A stretch of 64,000 nt of DNA from Schistocephalus solidus (lineage: Eukaryota > Platyhelminthes > Cestoda > Diphyllobothriidea > Diphyllobothriidae): assembly GCA_017591395.1 (NCBI GenBank), contig WEDG01000268.1, forward strand, positions 1-64,000, given 5' to 3'. A program made the position numbers and the translations under genes. This document shows, piece by piece, positions 45,840-60,000 of this stretch. The notes beneath the pieces are model-generated. The model did no database searches. It saw only the letters and a program-made list of their open reading frames with translations, and was not told where the DNA came from. How positions within the stretch are numbered: position 1 is the first letter of the stretch; every line of letters starts with the position of its first letter.

Positions 45840-46840
45840 TCACGTAAATGGGAGTACCACAAAGGCCACATTATGATGGATCCATTACAATACGAACACA
45901 GCAGTTGGCAACCTTTCGAGTCATATTTGTTAGAGCATCCAAAAAGTTAAAGCGCTCCGGATTTATTATAATGATAAATGCGCCCACTTGACATGAGACC
46001 GGACTCTACCTTTTCGATCCCGTACTACGTTTTCTCTCCTATACCCCACCGAGCCATACTAGCCTGTCAGCCGAGTTTTGCAGACCGCAGAAACCATACA
46101 TTATGAGCCGGTCAGTTGTCTGATGCGGAAGCGGGCGCAGCTGCTGGTGACCTCGTCTACGTGTACTACGTACACGACCTGGCCCCCCAAACACAAGCAC
46201 CAGGATTTCACAAAACAGGGGGTTGAATGGCTTACATCTCACATGTGAGAGATAGCCAGAGGTCACGTTAAGAAGGAGCCATCGCAGCCTGACTCTCAGA
46301 CCACCAGTCAGCCACTCCACACAACACACATTGGACTAACTGCGAGGTCTGAGTGTAATTGTCAGTTGGCAAACTTCCAACCGCGGCACTCAACTTTACC
46401 GCACCCTCTTCTCCTCCCCCACCTGAGCCCGGTCTCATGACACAGTCAAGAAGACCGGAGATGGGTAAGGGCACAGGTGGCTGGCGCGGCCGGAGCCGCC
46501 CATGGGCGTGCCACCACACCTGGCTCGGATCCCACAGAGTGGGGGTGCCATAAAGACCACATTAAGAAGGAGCCATTGCAGCCTGACTCTCAGTCCGCAA
46601 GTCAGCCACTCCACACAAAACACACATTGGGCTGACCACGCGGTCCGAGTTATCCCGTCAGTTGGCAACCTTCCAAGCCACGGCTTTTAGCGCACCGTGA
46701 TAGTTTTAAGCGCGTCAGATTGTTTATAGCGAGGAATATGCGCTGAGCTGTCGACCTCACTCTCTCCCCCACCCCCACAGTCAGACTACTGTCCGAGCCA
46801 GTCAGTTGCCTGATGTGGGAGTGGGCACATTTTCGCCCTA
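45840..46840 (-). repeat. Further copies of the non-LTR 3' region
   Basis: Matches 38,340-39,120 in several blocks. The block with AAGAAGGAGCCAT, GCAGCCTGACTCTCAG and CAGCCACTCCACACAA occurs at about 46,270 and again at about 46,564, a tandem period near 295 bp. The ACCTGGCCCC...CACCAGGATTTC block at 46,178-46,215 matches 38,920-38,955. The CCAAGCCACGGCTTTTAGCG block is at 46,673. No zinc-finger coding is seen beside this copy. Confidence 0.65.
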
Positions 46841-49800
46841 CCCATTACCTAAATATACTACTGACTGACTTTTACCATATGTTCTGACGTCTTGAAGAAT
46901 TCTTAAACACCGCTGTTTGTTTGAAGGAACGTGAAGCCAGTTGAGGTGAACCATTTGTGACAAACTAGGATCAACTGAACCATCGAATTAATATACGTTA
47001 TTGAGATTGATTTAGGCGAAAAATTCACCACGCCCATGACCTGCAAATGTAATTTTTCCTAAATTCAGAAGTTCAACTCACATGCTTAGAAAACCTCAGA
47101 CTGAAAATTTCGCAATACTTTTTACAACTTTGTGACATTTGCACTCATGACTATGTGAGGTTTCTGTTTTTCGGTCCATCAATTTTCATATTTTTATGAA
47201 ACGTTTCTTAGCATTCTTATATTTTAAACAGTTGAGGATTTATCGTAACAACCTTTCATCATGCTGTATAAACTAACATTGAAAAAATCCACAGGCTTAG
47301 TAGATTGACGTAATGAGAAGACCTTTTTTTACAATTGTTTCGAAATCAGCCACTATTCTCTGAGTATAAACCATGAGCGCGGATATTTTAACATGAGAGT
47401 TTTCTTCCTTAGATGCATTTTGACAAAATCTGAGAAAGAATGAACGCGTCCGACTATTGTTTTTGTGCAACACGCAAATCCAATGCGCCATCGAATCACA
47501 ACAATATGTACAAAGCTATTTTAGAAGGTCAGGTTCTCAAAATCATGGCCAATTTTAATCCTCAGAAACCTGCTGCTGAATATCGATTTTTCCTTAGTTT
47601 TATGGAAAGCATCGAAATCACTGCCTTTTTAAGAAAATTGACCCGATTCTGCTCAGATTCGGTCGTTATACGCATCGTATGTACTTAGCGATAGTGGGCA
47701 TTTTCGTAGACTTCGTAGTGTGCGCACTGCGTACCCAGCTTAGCGGTGACCCACAGCACGATCCAATGAGTCCCTCACCGCCTTAGTCCTCGCAGGCCGT
47801 CCTTAACAGGGCCCGCCCTCCATTATGCGCGCCCTCCAAGAAACCCAAGGTTGTCCATTATGGGGACCGAGCCGACTTGTCCGATTAATTCCCCCAGAAA
47901 TCGTGCACAGTAGAAGAAGACCAACGCGTATGTGGGCCGCAACCACCACAGACTGTGGTTTGTTAATTGTTGCCTTGCCTGCACAGTGTGGAGCGAGGAG
48001 AGGGGAGACATGCGTCTCCAATCCGGACTAACGGCCTGACAACGACCAACAGTCCACCCGCCTTCTGACCACGTCCCTCATGCGCACTGTCGTATGTCAT
48101 CCCAACCTCAGTCTGTATTAGTCATCTAAATGCCGCCTCCCCAACCTTCTTACCTACATCAAACACAGTTAAAACTGGTTCGTTCGACAAACCGTATCAA
48201 ATTCGACGGCGTCAAGGGGAGGGTGGACTTGTTGCGCTTGTTGGCACATAGTGAGGCTTAGGACTATGAGCGTAAATGGATTGACCTATCCGTCCACTCG
48301 CTGCCTAATGCTGGGGTGGGAAAATCAGTATGGAATCGTGGACAATTACGGCCTCCTGAGCTGAAGTTGGTCGTTTCCCTAGATGAGTTCTTGTTAACTG
48401 CGCCCGCTGGAAATGTCTTGAGAAAGTGCCTGCTACATTCGCTTCTACCGGGGAAAACTCAGTTTGTTCCCACGGCACTAGACAATTTTCCGGTGTGCGT
48501 AGGCCTGCTGTCATTACATTATTAGCCGGCGCACCGACAAAGCCAGCTGGAACACCGGATCCGTTTTATGACCGCGAGAACGGGCACGTGGTCAGAGCAT
48601 CCAAGGCTCCACACACATGCAGACAGTGCTTTCGAAAACTGAAGCTGATGACACAGATACAGTAATGCCTGGACAACGATGTCCCTAAAATACCTATAAC
48701 CTTGAAGCACGGATACCTGTGGTCTGTAAAGCGTTATGACAAATACTTCAGAGTAAATGATAAAATAAAAATTGATGAAAATAACGGTCACCTGAAAAAC
48801 ATTCACCCACTTGGACCATCTGTCCGAGTAGTGGAGATGAATTGTTACTGCGTGGGATCTGGGCGATAGTTTAAACATCTACCGCTTAAATAGAAATCTA
48901 AGAGGTGGGCAGTCACAGAATACAGTATCACGCATATATTTGTCTGTCCAACATCGCAGGTTATTGATAATTTTCGGATGTTGCAAACCACGAGAGAAAG
49001 TACATTCATTAGCCAAGTAAACGGTCCCCCCCAGTGTTTCCCTGGCTAGTCATTAGGTTGAGTTAGTTTTTAAAATTCTGACTTTTCGATCATATGTGGA
49101 AAAATTTAAGGTTTTATGAGAAACCAATAGTCATAAATTAAACTTCGAGGAAGTGTACGAGTACTGGACTTCTCATGCAGGCCTCTATTACTTACTGCAA
49201 GTTTTTATTTGGCCAGTTCACTTATTTGTATGTTAAACGTATGCAAAACGTCGTGTTTTAAGAAGTTGCGAAGAGTTTTTGAGGGTTACTTTTGAGGGGT
49301 TTGTCTTCATGTGTACTCTGAAGGATTACATAAACATCCGAAACTGCATCTCGCAGCCTGTATACAGTGAACTGCAAGCGACTTCCTTAAGGAAGGTCTT
49401 GACGCTGCTGAATATTGTGAAGTCTGACCGAAAAACCAATGGAAACTTTCGTTTTCAACATCTATTCCCATAGCTGAGGACACTGATTGTGTTATTCCGG
49501 AAGGTATTGACATATCCCAGCAAGGTTTGCACATTGTTTTGCTCGTAGCCAAGTGGTCTGCAGCAGCCACATTAAACATGTGACTTTCAAAAGTGAACAG
49601 CATTCCGTGTCATCTGCTGGATAAGTGCAAACACTATTTCTTGAGGCTTATTAAAATAGAAAATAGAAGCTTTTCATTTCATCTAGAATAGAGTTTGAAG
49701 TATACTTCCGTAATTTCGGTTTCTGATGTACTCATCTCCTAAATCATATGTCTCCAATACACTCTTTGGTTTCCCTTGAAAGACTGTTGCCCAAGAACCA

Positions 49801-52800
49801 AGACTGTATAGAAAATGTTTTCAACAAAGAAATATGAACCAATAAGACTTCCTGATTAACTGCTGGTCACTATTTATCCTGATCCATGAACTATATATCG
49901 GCGTCCAATGGCCGGACGCAGAGTTCATACACCAGCCGATACGTAAAACTGAAACCTACCTCACCCAAACAACAGGACGTTGTGGCACATTCCTATACTC
50001 GTATAAATTTCAAAAGCTCAAGGCGATCCTCCCATAAAAAATTTAAAAAATCAGTTGCTGAGGCCATTTTTGTGGAGCTGGCGTTAGACCGCTGTCGCTG
50101 CTACCGCCACAAACAAATTCAGAATTAGCTGAATTGTTGTGTCAACTTTCGACTTTCAAAATGTTCTTATTGCCTTTGCGGACTGCAAACACCGTCTGCG
50201 CGCTTTTCATCCGTGGCGGGCTGCATCGCCAAATCTTTTATCGAGGAGACCAAGCCTATACAAGTTTCCCGATCCATGACATTTCCATAATTACATTCCG
50301 CCAACAGAAAGATCAACTTTAGGTTTAGCCAGCGATTTCTGCTTAATTAACTTCGCTACGAGTCAGTACATTGGATCCCCTTGACATTAGCTATTACGTT
50401 CAGAAGTAATGGGCCTCAGAACACTCGCTTCTATCTGCAGTACGATCGTCCGAATATAAAATGGAATACGCAAACTGAAGTCAGTTTTATCGGTTTCCAC
50501 GAAGGAGTTGGAATTCAGAATCGATTTGTAAAAATTACATAGAGGGTAATCCAGGTCCACAGCACTTACCCGATGCGGAACTATGGGATTCCCTCTTCTC
50601 TTTAAATATAAAATTTCATTTTTTCCTCTAGGTTTACGTGGGAGGTCAAATCCTCTCAAAGCCATCGACTGGGGCAGATAGACATTGCAATTTTCAAAAA
50701 GGTTAGACAAATCACCTCGGAAGGAGAAAAGCTAAAATTGCAAGATTAAATCGAAGTGTTCACTTTGCCATAATGGTGAAAAACTTCCCTCGCGCTCATC
50801 GGCTAAAGGCATCTTGGGTTATTTTGCCGAACTTTGGCAGGATTACCACGACTTCATAAGACCCCCGAATATATAAGGCTTTGAATTTCCGAGTTCCTTG
50901 GCTGGGTGCCTGTTGCTTCGTTGTCTGAAGTTGGGCGAATTCAATCGGTGAAAAACGCTACTAGAAGGTGTCGAACTTGCTTGATCCTTGCTCGGAAAAT
51001 TTCAACAAAATAAACCCAAAATCTCGGCCTATGGAACTTGCTCTGGGCCGTTTCCATGAGTGAAAATCAACTGACACATAACCTTCAGGTTTATCTCCAG
51101 TCGCGCTTTAGGCGAACAGTGCCAACGCACGGCAGGGCCGTGGTCAATTCACATACGCTTTCGGGTCTTGCATAGTTGTTGATGAATACGTGCTGGTGGG
51201 CGTGGTGACAATTCTGGTCCAACCGATTCACTGAGCCCCACCAGTCGATTTTTATTGCCATGTGCCCCCCGAGGAGAGGCAGGCTAGCAGACGAATGCGA
51301 ATTACATGTAGTTTTTTCCCTAGCGACGACCCACCATTCAGGTAACTCCAGGCGTGACTAAGGCACTTTTTCCCAAGGGACAAATTGACGGTGGTACCGG
51401 TCGTTGCAAACATTAGGGTTTTTAATGTCTACATAGAGGGCTTAGTGAGGGTGCAAAAAGCGGAAAAAAAGACGTCGTTTGACATTTTAACTGAGGGAGG
51501 CAACTTCGATCTCATGAATTTTCAAAAATCTTTATAGACGATCGAGACACGTAGGCTGCCATTGCAGCCTGTAGATTGAAGATCCCCCTAAATTTCGATG
51601 AAATGTGCAATACAGAGGAACACAATCACCATTATCTGTGTTCATAAACAGAGCTTTCTTGAAGACGACCAATTGTGACACAAACTCACTCTGAGACGTC
51701 CAGTGAAAACAGTTGACAAGACCAAAGTTTGCATAGTGCGCTTATGGGTGGGACCCCAAACAGTGTCCTGACAACTACGAAAAAACCCTACTAAGAAATC
51801 TACCATATAAGCTGCAGGAATCTTTGAAAGTGGCATACCACAATCTTTTTACTTCGCTAACAAGCACCCTGAAGAGAGATCGATGAGCTCACCATTTTTA
51901 AATCTGAAGCAGTTTGGTAGGTTAGTTCCAACTAGAGAAGGCAAATTCGAACAACAATCAGAGTAAAAATCACTAATTTGACAGAGCTCCACAGCGATTA
52001 AATAGGTCTTTCACAAACAGCCAAAACTTTAAGAATGATAAAAAACGCCATGAGACCTTAAAAGCCCGCGTACTTTTTCTTGTAAGAATGGATAACCTAT
52101 CACAGAGATAAAGGCAAATGAGCATGGTTTTAAAGCAAATATTAAAGCACCAGAGTACATCGAAGAATATCAATGACACAAGGTTAGCTAACAAAGCAAG
52201 TAATTACGCAATCGACTACTCTAAGCTCCACTTGCTGAAAGAGAAATGCAAGCTTTTGGGTTAACGTCGTTAGCAGTCATATGGCAGTAGCGGAGACTTC
52301 ACATTTATTTGAATGTCTCGCCTAAGGCTTTCTTTCGAGAACCAACGAGACCAGATGATGGCAGACTTCAGTTCTTACAAGGTCTTTTCTGTTGCTGTTA
52401 CTGATTTGCCTTTGAGCTAATACTGGTGGCTAGGCTATGCCTTTAAAGTAGGTTTACCGTTTCGCGACTGGTGAGAAGAGAGTAGTATTTGAAGTAGTAT
52501 CTATTGTTGCCGAGCTTTTTAAAAGCAACTTAAAGTTTCACTATTGTAAATAACAAAATACTTTACATTACAGACACACGCTTCAGCAAATAACCCGCGA
52601 ACGAAAAAATAACTAGTGTATTTGATCTTAATAAACAGCACAGTTTGTCATCCACGTGACACTAACTACGAAATACACGGAAGCTCTTGATCAGAGGGGC
52701 AGCGAGACGTGTACACTAAATATTCTGCTTTTTCATGAGAACCTCTCTACACAGCTGTTCACTACTGTGGCTGTGCAATACATTTTGCCTGTTAAGCCGA

Positions 52801-55800
52801 GGGCCCGGGCAAAATGATAGACTCAGCGTTAACCGATCTCAAACATGAACTGACAACAGCCCTTTTATAGATCATCTGCTTTCCAACCTAAGATGATTGC
52901 TTCTCGTGCAGCAGGAGTGTTAAATTGGGCCCTTTCCTGCGGAACAGAAATTGAACAACATTGTGCTTTCGCTCCCTGCAACTTAAAAGTTTGTTTTTTT
53001 TCTGCCTCGATAACAACTTCATATGGCTCGCTCTCTCCCTCCGTAGACAACCGTTTTAAGGAGAATGCCGGTAAGCCATCTGTTTTGACTATAGGCCGGA
53101 AATGGGTATTTGTATTTTGCTTAGGAGTTTCAGGTCTTTTCGGGTCTTTCAGGCGACCGCAAAAAGGAGCATTCGACCTCAAGCATGCCTGAGCGCAGCT
53201 GACCAGATGAGCATTCACAACTCATGTCATTAATACCTCATGATTCACCTTCCGCGTTTCTCACTGCCCACATAATTATAAACGTCGGTCGTGGATTACA
53301 CTTCACGGTCAAAATAAAATTAACACAAGGAGGCAGAGAACGCCTTAAAACACAACAGTTAATGACACTGCTGGAGTGCCGGGTGTGCCATGTCCTACGT
53401 ATACTTTTTGCGTTGAAGAATCTAAAGGGAAATCTGAAACGGGGTAGTAGGCTCAGTAGTTGCCAGCTGGAGGCAGAGCGAAACTCCAGTCAAATGCGCA
53501 GAAAGTACTAAATAGAGGTTATCTCATTTTTCCGTGTTTTTGTCGATCTGCTCCAATTGACCTCTCATTCCATTTTCTTACAACAAATTAGCAGGCAGAA
53601 GAGGCTGCAGTACATTTGCCTTCTAACAAAGTTTTGAACAGTGAGTATAATCTGCCTTAGATACAGACCAGGTTTTGTCACTGGATAGTTGAGGTTCAGC
53701 CTTGTAAATATAGTGTGCCTTAATACTTTCCTGAAAGGTTTCTTCTGCTCCCATTAATATAAAAGCGCCCGCTTTTGCTTTACCCTTCCTGTGTAGGTAA
53801 GAGCATACCGGGATGTGGGAAGCGCACAAAAACCAAATCCTTCTAGAACTGGTCTTCAGTAGCCCGTTCAGAAGGCAATCTATTGTACTTGAGGATGGCT
53901 CACTGCTGGGATAGGTTTACAGCTACAGACCTGATTTATGTAAGCCAGGTTCGCGCTGCTCTTTTCATTCGATGCATTATCAGTAAAATATACTTCCACA
54001 TTGCTATATCACATGATATCAAAGGTGGAATTAATTAATTGTCGGAGATGTAAGGGCATCCATATCAATTCAAAGCGAACGAAAGGTTCATTGTTGCTGC
54101 TTACGCTCTTAAGAAAAATAGGGCAAGATTACGGCAGTCGTAATGATGCAAGAAGCACATCCAAATCTGTAGAACAAGAAGAAATTGCTGACACCAAACC
54201 TGATACAAGAAAAAACTACGGAGGCATTCAGAATGACATACTGGAAAATAACGGACCGTTTTGCGATGTTTGTTGATCAAGATTATATCAAAAGGAGCAC
54301 TTGACGTCATGAAGGGAACTTTATAAAAACAATCCTTGTCAATCTAACGTTGTATGTAACAAAAATGGTCTTAACTATTTGGTTAACTGCAGCTGCTTTG
54401 CATCCCCGTTGCATCCCCGTTGACAATGTGGCAACACCATATGTAGTTGCTCCAGGGAGATGCAGATAATAAAGCATACCAGTCAGTATCCCGTACGAAT
54501 TTTCCGCAGAAGAACACACTACTGCTCCCGCTATTACCATAACATAACCTGTCTCTTCTTGTGAATTTTAATCACTGTTTCCATTATTCTGCTTTTCTGT
54601 TCATTCCTTTTAAGTTGAGTCAACCTTTTTCACAGTACAAGTATAATACCTTAAACGTTTCTCTAACGGTTTCAGAAAAAGACAGATTGGCAACTATAAA
54701 TACTCAATAACATTCATCTTTAAGGATCTGTCCTCCTTGTAGAGGTAAACTCTCAGTACTTTTAACTTAATCAAAGATAAAATCTCGAAATTCGACCAAC
54801 GATAGCGATGACGTTTGTTTAAGTAAACAGGTGGCGTGTGCATGAAGAAAGCTACAACGTGCGAGAGAATCACCCTGCTTCGCTTGAATGAGATGGGATA
54901 AGAGCAGAAACAGTAGCTATCTGTATATCTTAGAAATATACCAAGTAATTGACGCGAGAAAAATCCATTTAACGTTAGGGGAACAGAAGGCGTTGGTAAT
55001 GTTTGGAGGTAGTAAGTGGTTTGAAGAAGAAGAGAATAATGAGGTTGACCAAGACGGGTTTAAGAAGAAAACATAAACGTTAATGGTAGTTGAACTCTAG
55101 ATCTCTAGAAAGCCTTTCAACCGAAAGTATTCACATTGGAAGGATGTCATCTGCCATGGCCTTGCTCTACTCGGACGGGAATATACATTTTAAATGACCA
55201 TTCAAGAGGCGGTCAAGGCTCGCAGGTGGAGATGGGCAGAGACTGACGTGGAGAAAGTAAATGCAGCGCGATTTCTTCATCTTTAGCAGCTGGTTTACCT
55301 TTTTCATGTTCATTCTACGAGGGAAATTGTTTTTCAGAAATGCATCGAACCAGTTTTTAGGCACCATGGGTTACAGTTTCCCAGAAGAATTTACAGCTTC
55401 ACTCTTATTTTGGTTTCGGTCACCAGCAAAAATGGTTCGCGGTTAGACAGTCAAGGAACCTTTAAGAATATAGCAGTAATAATTCTGAGCTTAAAAGAGC
55501 AGAGGTAGGCAATTTTACGTCCGTAATCTCATCCTGTATTTGCAATTATTCGTCATTTCGAATCAGATTGGCATTCAAAAGGCTTTCACCTTATGGCTCC
55601 TTTATTTGTGAAAATTTTCTTTTTTTGGTGAAAATAGACTCCAGCGCTTGCATTCACTCAGTATTTTCGGCTGCTGGGCTTTTATAAGAATGTTTACTGG
55701 CCTTGCAGTTTAAGCTATAGTCCGCTCTGTCTTTGCATGAAAGTGAGCTCTAACCGAACAAAATACACATTAGTTTTGCAGGGGTTTTATCAAGCCCGTC

Positions 55801-57427
55801 TAATAGTCTGTCAAAATTGGTGGTTGTAGAAAAAGAAATTCCTTGAACATTCCACGAAAAATACAAGTGTAATTAAATTCCACCATCCTATAGACTGAAC
55901 CAACAGCAGTGCGTATACAGTCTTGGACCAGTTGGCCTTGAACTACCAAACTCAATTTTGAGGAGCTTTGCAATCGTGCGAACAAAATTTCGAGGAGGAA
56001 ACGTCCCCTTTGGAAATGGGTTAAATTGTCTCTCTTAGAATCCATTCCGGAACTGGTTTTCGCAGCAGCTTGTTGCAAGGCTATGTTAAGTGCTCACTAC
56101 AGTTAGCTTCAGAAGTATTTAGGGTCCAAAACTACTGATTCGCAACAACAACCTGGCTTAATAGACACAGATGACATTGAAAATGGTCATTAAGGTAAAT
56201 TGATCGTCTTATCTAGAGTGCAAACCAATGGGCTAGATGTGCATTGAGGACAGAGGTTTTTCTTAAAATGGGTTAAATAATTTTGCCGTTCGTACAACTT
56301 TATCTTCAAAATGGAAAATTTTCGTCGAGTGGCAGTTCAAAAATAGTAGGGCCTGAGTTAGTCTATGGAGTCCGGGAGTTTTTTTAGCTGTACTAGTAAC
56401 CAATGAAATCTACCTGGCAGTATTTGTTCCTGTTGCAAGGTTTCGACGGGGAAGCCGTTACTAGGCGAAACACGTGCCTGGGTTTTGAGTTGGTACTTGC
56501 GCTGTCAATATGGAACATCAGGTAACCTCTAAATATACTATTGGCTACATGGTGATAGCATATGGAATATTACGCACTTATCACGCTGTGTCGGATAGTA
56601 GCCAGTCCATATATCCACGTCAACTTTCAGTCGATGTCTTTAAAACTCTACGTTTTTCTCCAGGTTAGTGACTACTTTCTGAGGAAATTAAAAATGAAAA
56701 AATCCTACACATCATATTATTTGCAAACCAATCCTTTGAAATGGATACGCCTTAACCATCCTTAAAAGCCAATTTCGGGCGAAAGGTTACTGTTTACATT
56801 AATGCAGGAGTGATTGGAGCTCAATCGTTGAAATGACAGGAAAGCCTCCACGACTGCACTGACAGTTCATTAAAAAAATTGATTATAAAAGAACTAACTT
56901 TACGGAGTGATTTTCAAAAATGTTCAATAAATTCACAGCCTCTACATTTCCTGTTGTCGGCTCCGGAAGCAAAAGCGGACACATAAACAACTGGACGGTA
57001 TGCGGTCGCACGCAACGTAGCTGGGACAGCTGCAGATGACTTCCACTAGAGCACAGTTATGTCTCTTAGTAGGGGGAAAAACAATCTCTTTATAGAAGCT
57101 ATCGTTTGCAAACGTCTCAGGTGGTCTAGATGGCCATGGCGGAGATGCCTTGGGTTGATAGCCAGGACCAGGGGTTGACACTTAAGACTATACTGAGGCT
57201 TCCCTGATCGCACGGGATGCGCTCCAGAACCCCCGCGAAAGACGGAAATCCACGAAGTAAAAAAATATGTGTGTATTGTTATTTGTATAAATTTTAAGCC
57301 ATTGTAAACCATCCAACATTCACTTAAGTATTTCATACACATACAGCCTAAACACTAGATTATCTTACGATTATGTATGTAACCGTATTGCTTATATACT
57401 ACGCGCATCTAAACCTATCGTACATCA
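46841..57427. other. Gene-poor stretch with unrecognised short ORFs
   Basis: No known domain found on either strand. ORFs of 80-118 codons occur (48,522-48,878 minus; 49,886-50,128 plus; 54,001-54,276 plus), without family motifs. More GC-rich islands at 47,740-48,250 and 51,120-51,420 look like possible unclassified repeats, but I find no second copy in the window. Introns or intergenic DNA are equally possible. Confidence 0.45.
52865..53218 (-). CDS. Unrecognised ORF, possible exon
   Basis: 117 codons from ATG to stop. The product is polar and of normal amino-acid balance (GLPAFSLKRLSTEGESEPYE; PYEVVIEAEKKQTFKLQGAK), less repeat-like than its surroundings, with no signal peptide, membrane span or motif I recognise. 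The antisense strand is also open over most of its length (52,893-53,192), which weakens the case. It could be an exon or chance. Confidence 0.22.
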   Translation of the reverse strand: MNAHLVSCAQACLRSNAPFCGRLKDPKRPETPKQNTNTHFRPIVKTDGLPAFSLKRLSTEGESEPYEVVIEAEKKQTFKLQGAKAQCCSISVPQERAQFNTPAAREAIILGWKADDL

Positions 57428-58197
57428 CTAATCCATTTTCTTTAATACGTAATAAGCCCTCTGTAAGGATCCTCCCGCGTATGAAATCAACTGGATAAAC
57501 CAAGTGAGGAAGCCTGTACCACCAATGAAAACTCCCATTGTCCCCAGAAATATTCGAAACAGTAAAAATCCGCGATAGTGTGAAGCCGCGAAAGCCGAAG
57601 CGCGATACAGCGAGGGATTACTGCACACCCCTTCATTACTACCAAACTGGGGAGCATCTGCACAATCCCAGTGCCACTCTGAAGTGCGAAAACACGGTCT
57701 CGTCACAGATCGAGTTCACTCGAAGATTGCGGGTCAATCACGTGGCTTATGCCTGTTGAATTGGGAAGACTAGGTCGCATGTGCGGGCAGCAGGTCGCCC
57801 ACGTACGGGGGCTCTCCCGAGTGCGTACATGAAACAAAGGCGGTTGCATCAACACCAGAAGCATCTGTGCTAGTGGTGGGAACATAAATGTAATCAGCTT
57901 TTGGGTTGCACGCATGGCCCACGATTGTTCCATGATTCCTAATTAACAACAGTTGAGGATCCATCATTGCTTACTGCCGCCGCATTCTCTTGTAAGTATA
58001 TGAGGAACAAATTAGATACAAACATCAGATAAGCCCTTCAGTGATGCCCTCAAATGTATTTCCATTGTAAGTATGCTGCAGGTGGGACTTTTAATAAGGG
58101 GATGTGTGATTATGCTTCCGGAGGATGCATTCATGGGGAAGATTTGTGGCCTATTCGAATCCCAAGGAAAGTCGCCTAGGGTACACGGCGGCTTCAC
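57428..58197 (-). CDS. Cluster of possible exons of an unrecognised minus-strand gene
   Basis: Three minus-strand open segments lie close together: 58,012-58,197; 57,703-57,967, open in two frames, one containing LLLIRNHGTIVGHACNPKAD; and 57,428-57,706. The last ends in a hydrophobic stretch (FLLFRIFLGTMGVFIGGTGF and on to LTWFIQLISYAG) that could be a membrane segment, followed by a short basic tail and stop. They are in different frames, so splicing would be needed, and I could not confirm splice sites. No family recognised. Confidence 0.2.
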
Positions 58198-58199
58198 GA

Positions 58200-59480
58200 C
58201 TAAATGAAACGACGGAAGACTTAGTTATATGATTAGCAATAGACGAAACTCTCGGTAACATAATTCCAGACTCAGGTAATGTGCTTTGAATCCACATTAA
58301 GTAAGTTGGTAGGCTGATTACACAGATTCCAATGTTTCAGTCTATTCTATTCCAGTGCGAAGTGAAGCTAAGCGTTGGATGTCGTTTGCAAATCTACACC
58401 ACTTATTTCTGATACATACAGTGGATGTACTCTCTCATGAAATGTCAACCGAAATTTTGAATTATGGTTTCACTCGGAAACCCTTACTTAATTGGTGTTC
58501 AATCTCAAGATATTTCAGTTACTTCATGATGCCCGCTTTGACGGAGCTTCGTTTTGACCATCTGCAAAAATTTACATTGTAAAAATAGCTACTTAAGTAG
58601 TACGCATTTCTCTCATCGCTTTTCTATGCTCTCATAAATTAAAATATATTTTTAAAGAAACACATGCACTTACTAGTCTTGTTTGTATTCTTTGGGTAGA
58701 CAATGGAGCCTTTTTAAAATTATACACTCGAAGAAATTTTATTTTTCGATTTTTGGGAAGTTTTTAAATTGGCTGGGAATTTTAAACCATATTGGCCGTT
58801 GCACTTGAACGCAAGCTTTCAAAACTATATAATGTGTACATTCTAAGAAAAAGCACACATTTAGCTCATTTATGAGGAACAGGTCATATATTTTCCAAAA
58901 AATATTGCACTGGACGTGGATCCTTCTGTATACTTTACAAACAACATAAATAAATTACCAGATATGATGAATTAAGAATTAAAACTTTGTGGCCTTAAGA
59001 AATCTCTTAATTAGAAAATTATCAAAACCCAAAGATACGCCTTTTTCAAGTATTGAATTTCAAGGAGGCATACTTTGCTTTCAGGCGAGTCCAAGATAAC
59101 CTATTTTGTAGATGTTTTCTACAAAATAGATTTGAATTATAAAAAAATCCAAAATCAATGAAAAATTCATACTACTTACATGGCCATATGTAAAAAGTAT
59201 GGTGTTCGCAGGAGGTCAACAGGAAGCTTGTTAAAAAGTGGAACTTCTGGCGTTATTGAAATATCTTGGGATTAGACTACAAGGTCATCAACTTTCTTAC
59301 CCTTCTTAAGTAACACGTTGGAGTCGAGGACACATTTTCGATTTTCTGTTGTCATTGTATGAGATGGGATATTTATTTTATGTGATACTTTTAAATATAA
59401 GGCTGATCAGAGTAACTTCAGTTTAACAATGCACTTGAGCAGTCGAATGGGTTAACCCCTGGAGGACAAGTTATTCCGGC
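58200..59480. other. AT-rich, nothing recognised
   Basis: Very AT-rich with short ORFs only. No repeats shared with other parts of the window noticed. Confidence 0.5.
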
Positions 59481-59504
59481 ATATTCCAGGAATCTACCCT
59501 ATTC

Positions 59505-60000
59505 GTGTGTCATAACCTTAACCCTTAACCTCTCTCGAAGTTAGCACAAGTATACCTGTAAGGCGGGAGAGACTTATTCTACAATACAGTAAAAGTAACA
59601 TATGAATTAAAATCTTAGCACGAGAGAGTCACTGACCTTTCGCGAATAGTTAGGTGATAGAGGCGTGCACATAAATTGCACATTTTAGCCTGAAACTCTT
59701 GATTCGTCAGTAGCATTCTTGACTTACAAACAAGTCGAGGTATAAATACCATTAGTCAAATTCCACTTCGTTTTTTACACTCTCCCCAAGGATGTCAAGT
59801 TGAACTACAGGTAGAAAAATTCGTTCCAATCCTACCGTCCGGACAAGTCCCTGATATGCAGGCGGAGCTCATTAACAGCAGCCTGTTCACCCTTTGAGAA
59901 GTCATGGGTTAGAGTTGGCAGCACAGTGTTCTGGTTAGGGTGCTAAGGTAAGGGTAGAGTTGGGGTCCACGTTAAGATTACGATTGCAAGATAACCATTC
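59505..60000. repeat. Scattered telomere-like words
   Basis: CATAACCTTAACCCTTAACC at about 59,511 followed by GAAGTTAGCAC, and the opposite-strand type GGTTAGGGTGCTAAGG...AAGGGTAGAG at about 59,934-59,960. They resemble the tail of repeat family T but are short and decayed. Confidence 0.35.

Noticed and set aside
56940..57342. Possible coding or repeat segment around 57.0-57.3 kb (98-codon minus ORF)
   Set aside because: No recognisable motif and no second copy in the window; could not be supported beyond an open frame.
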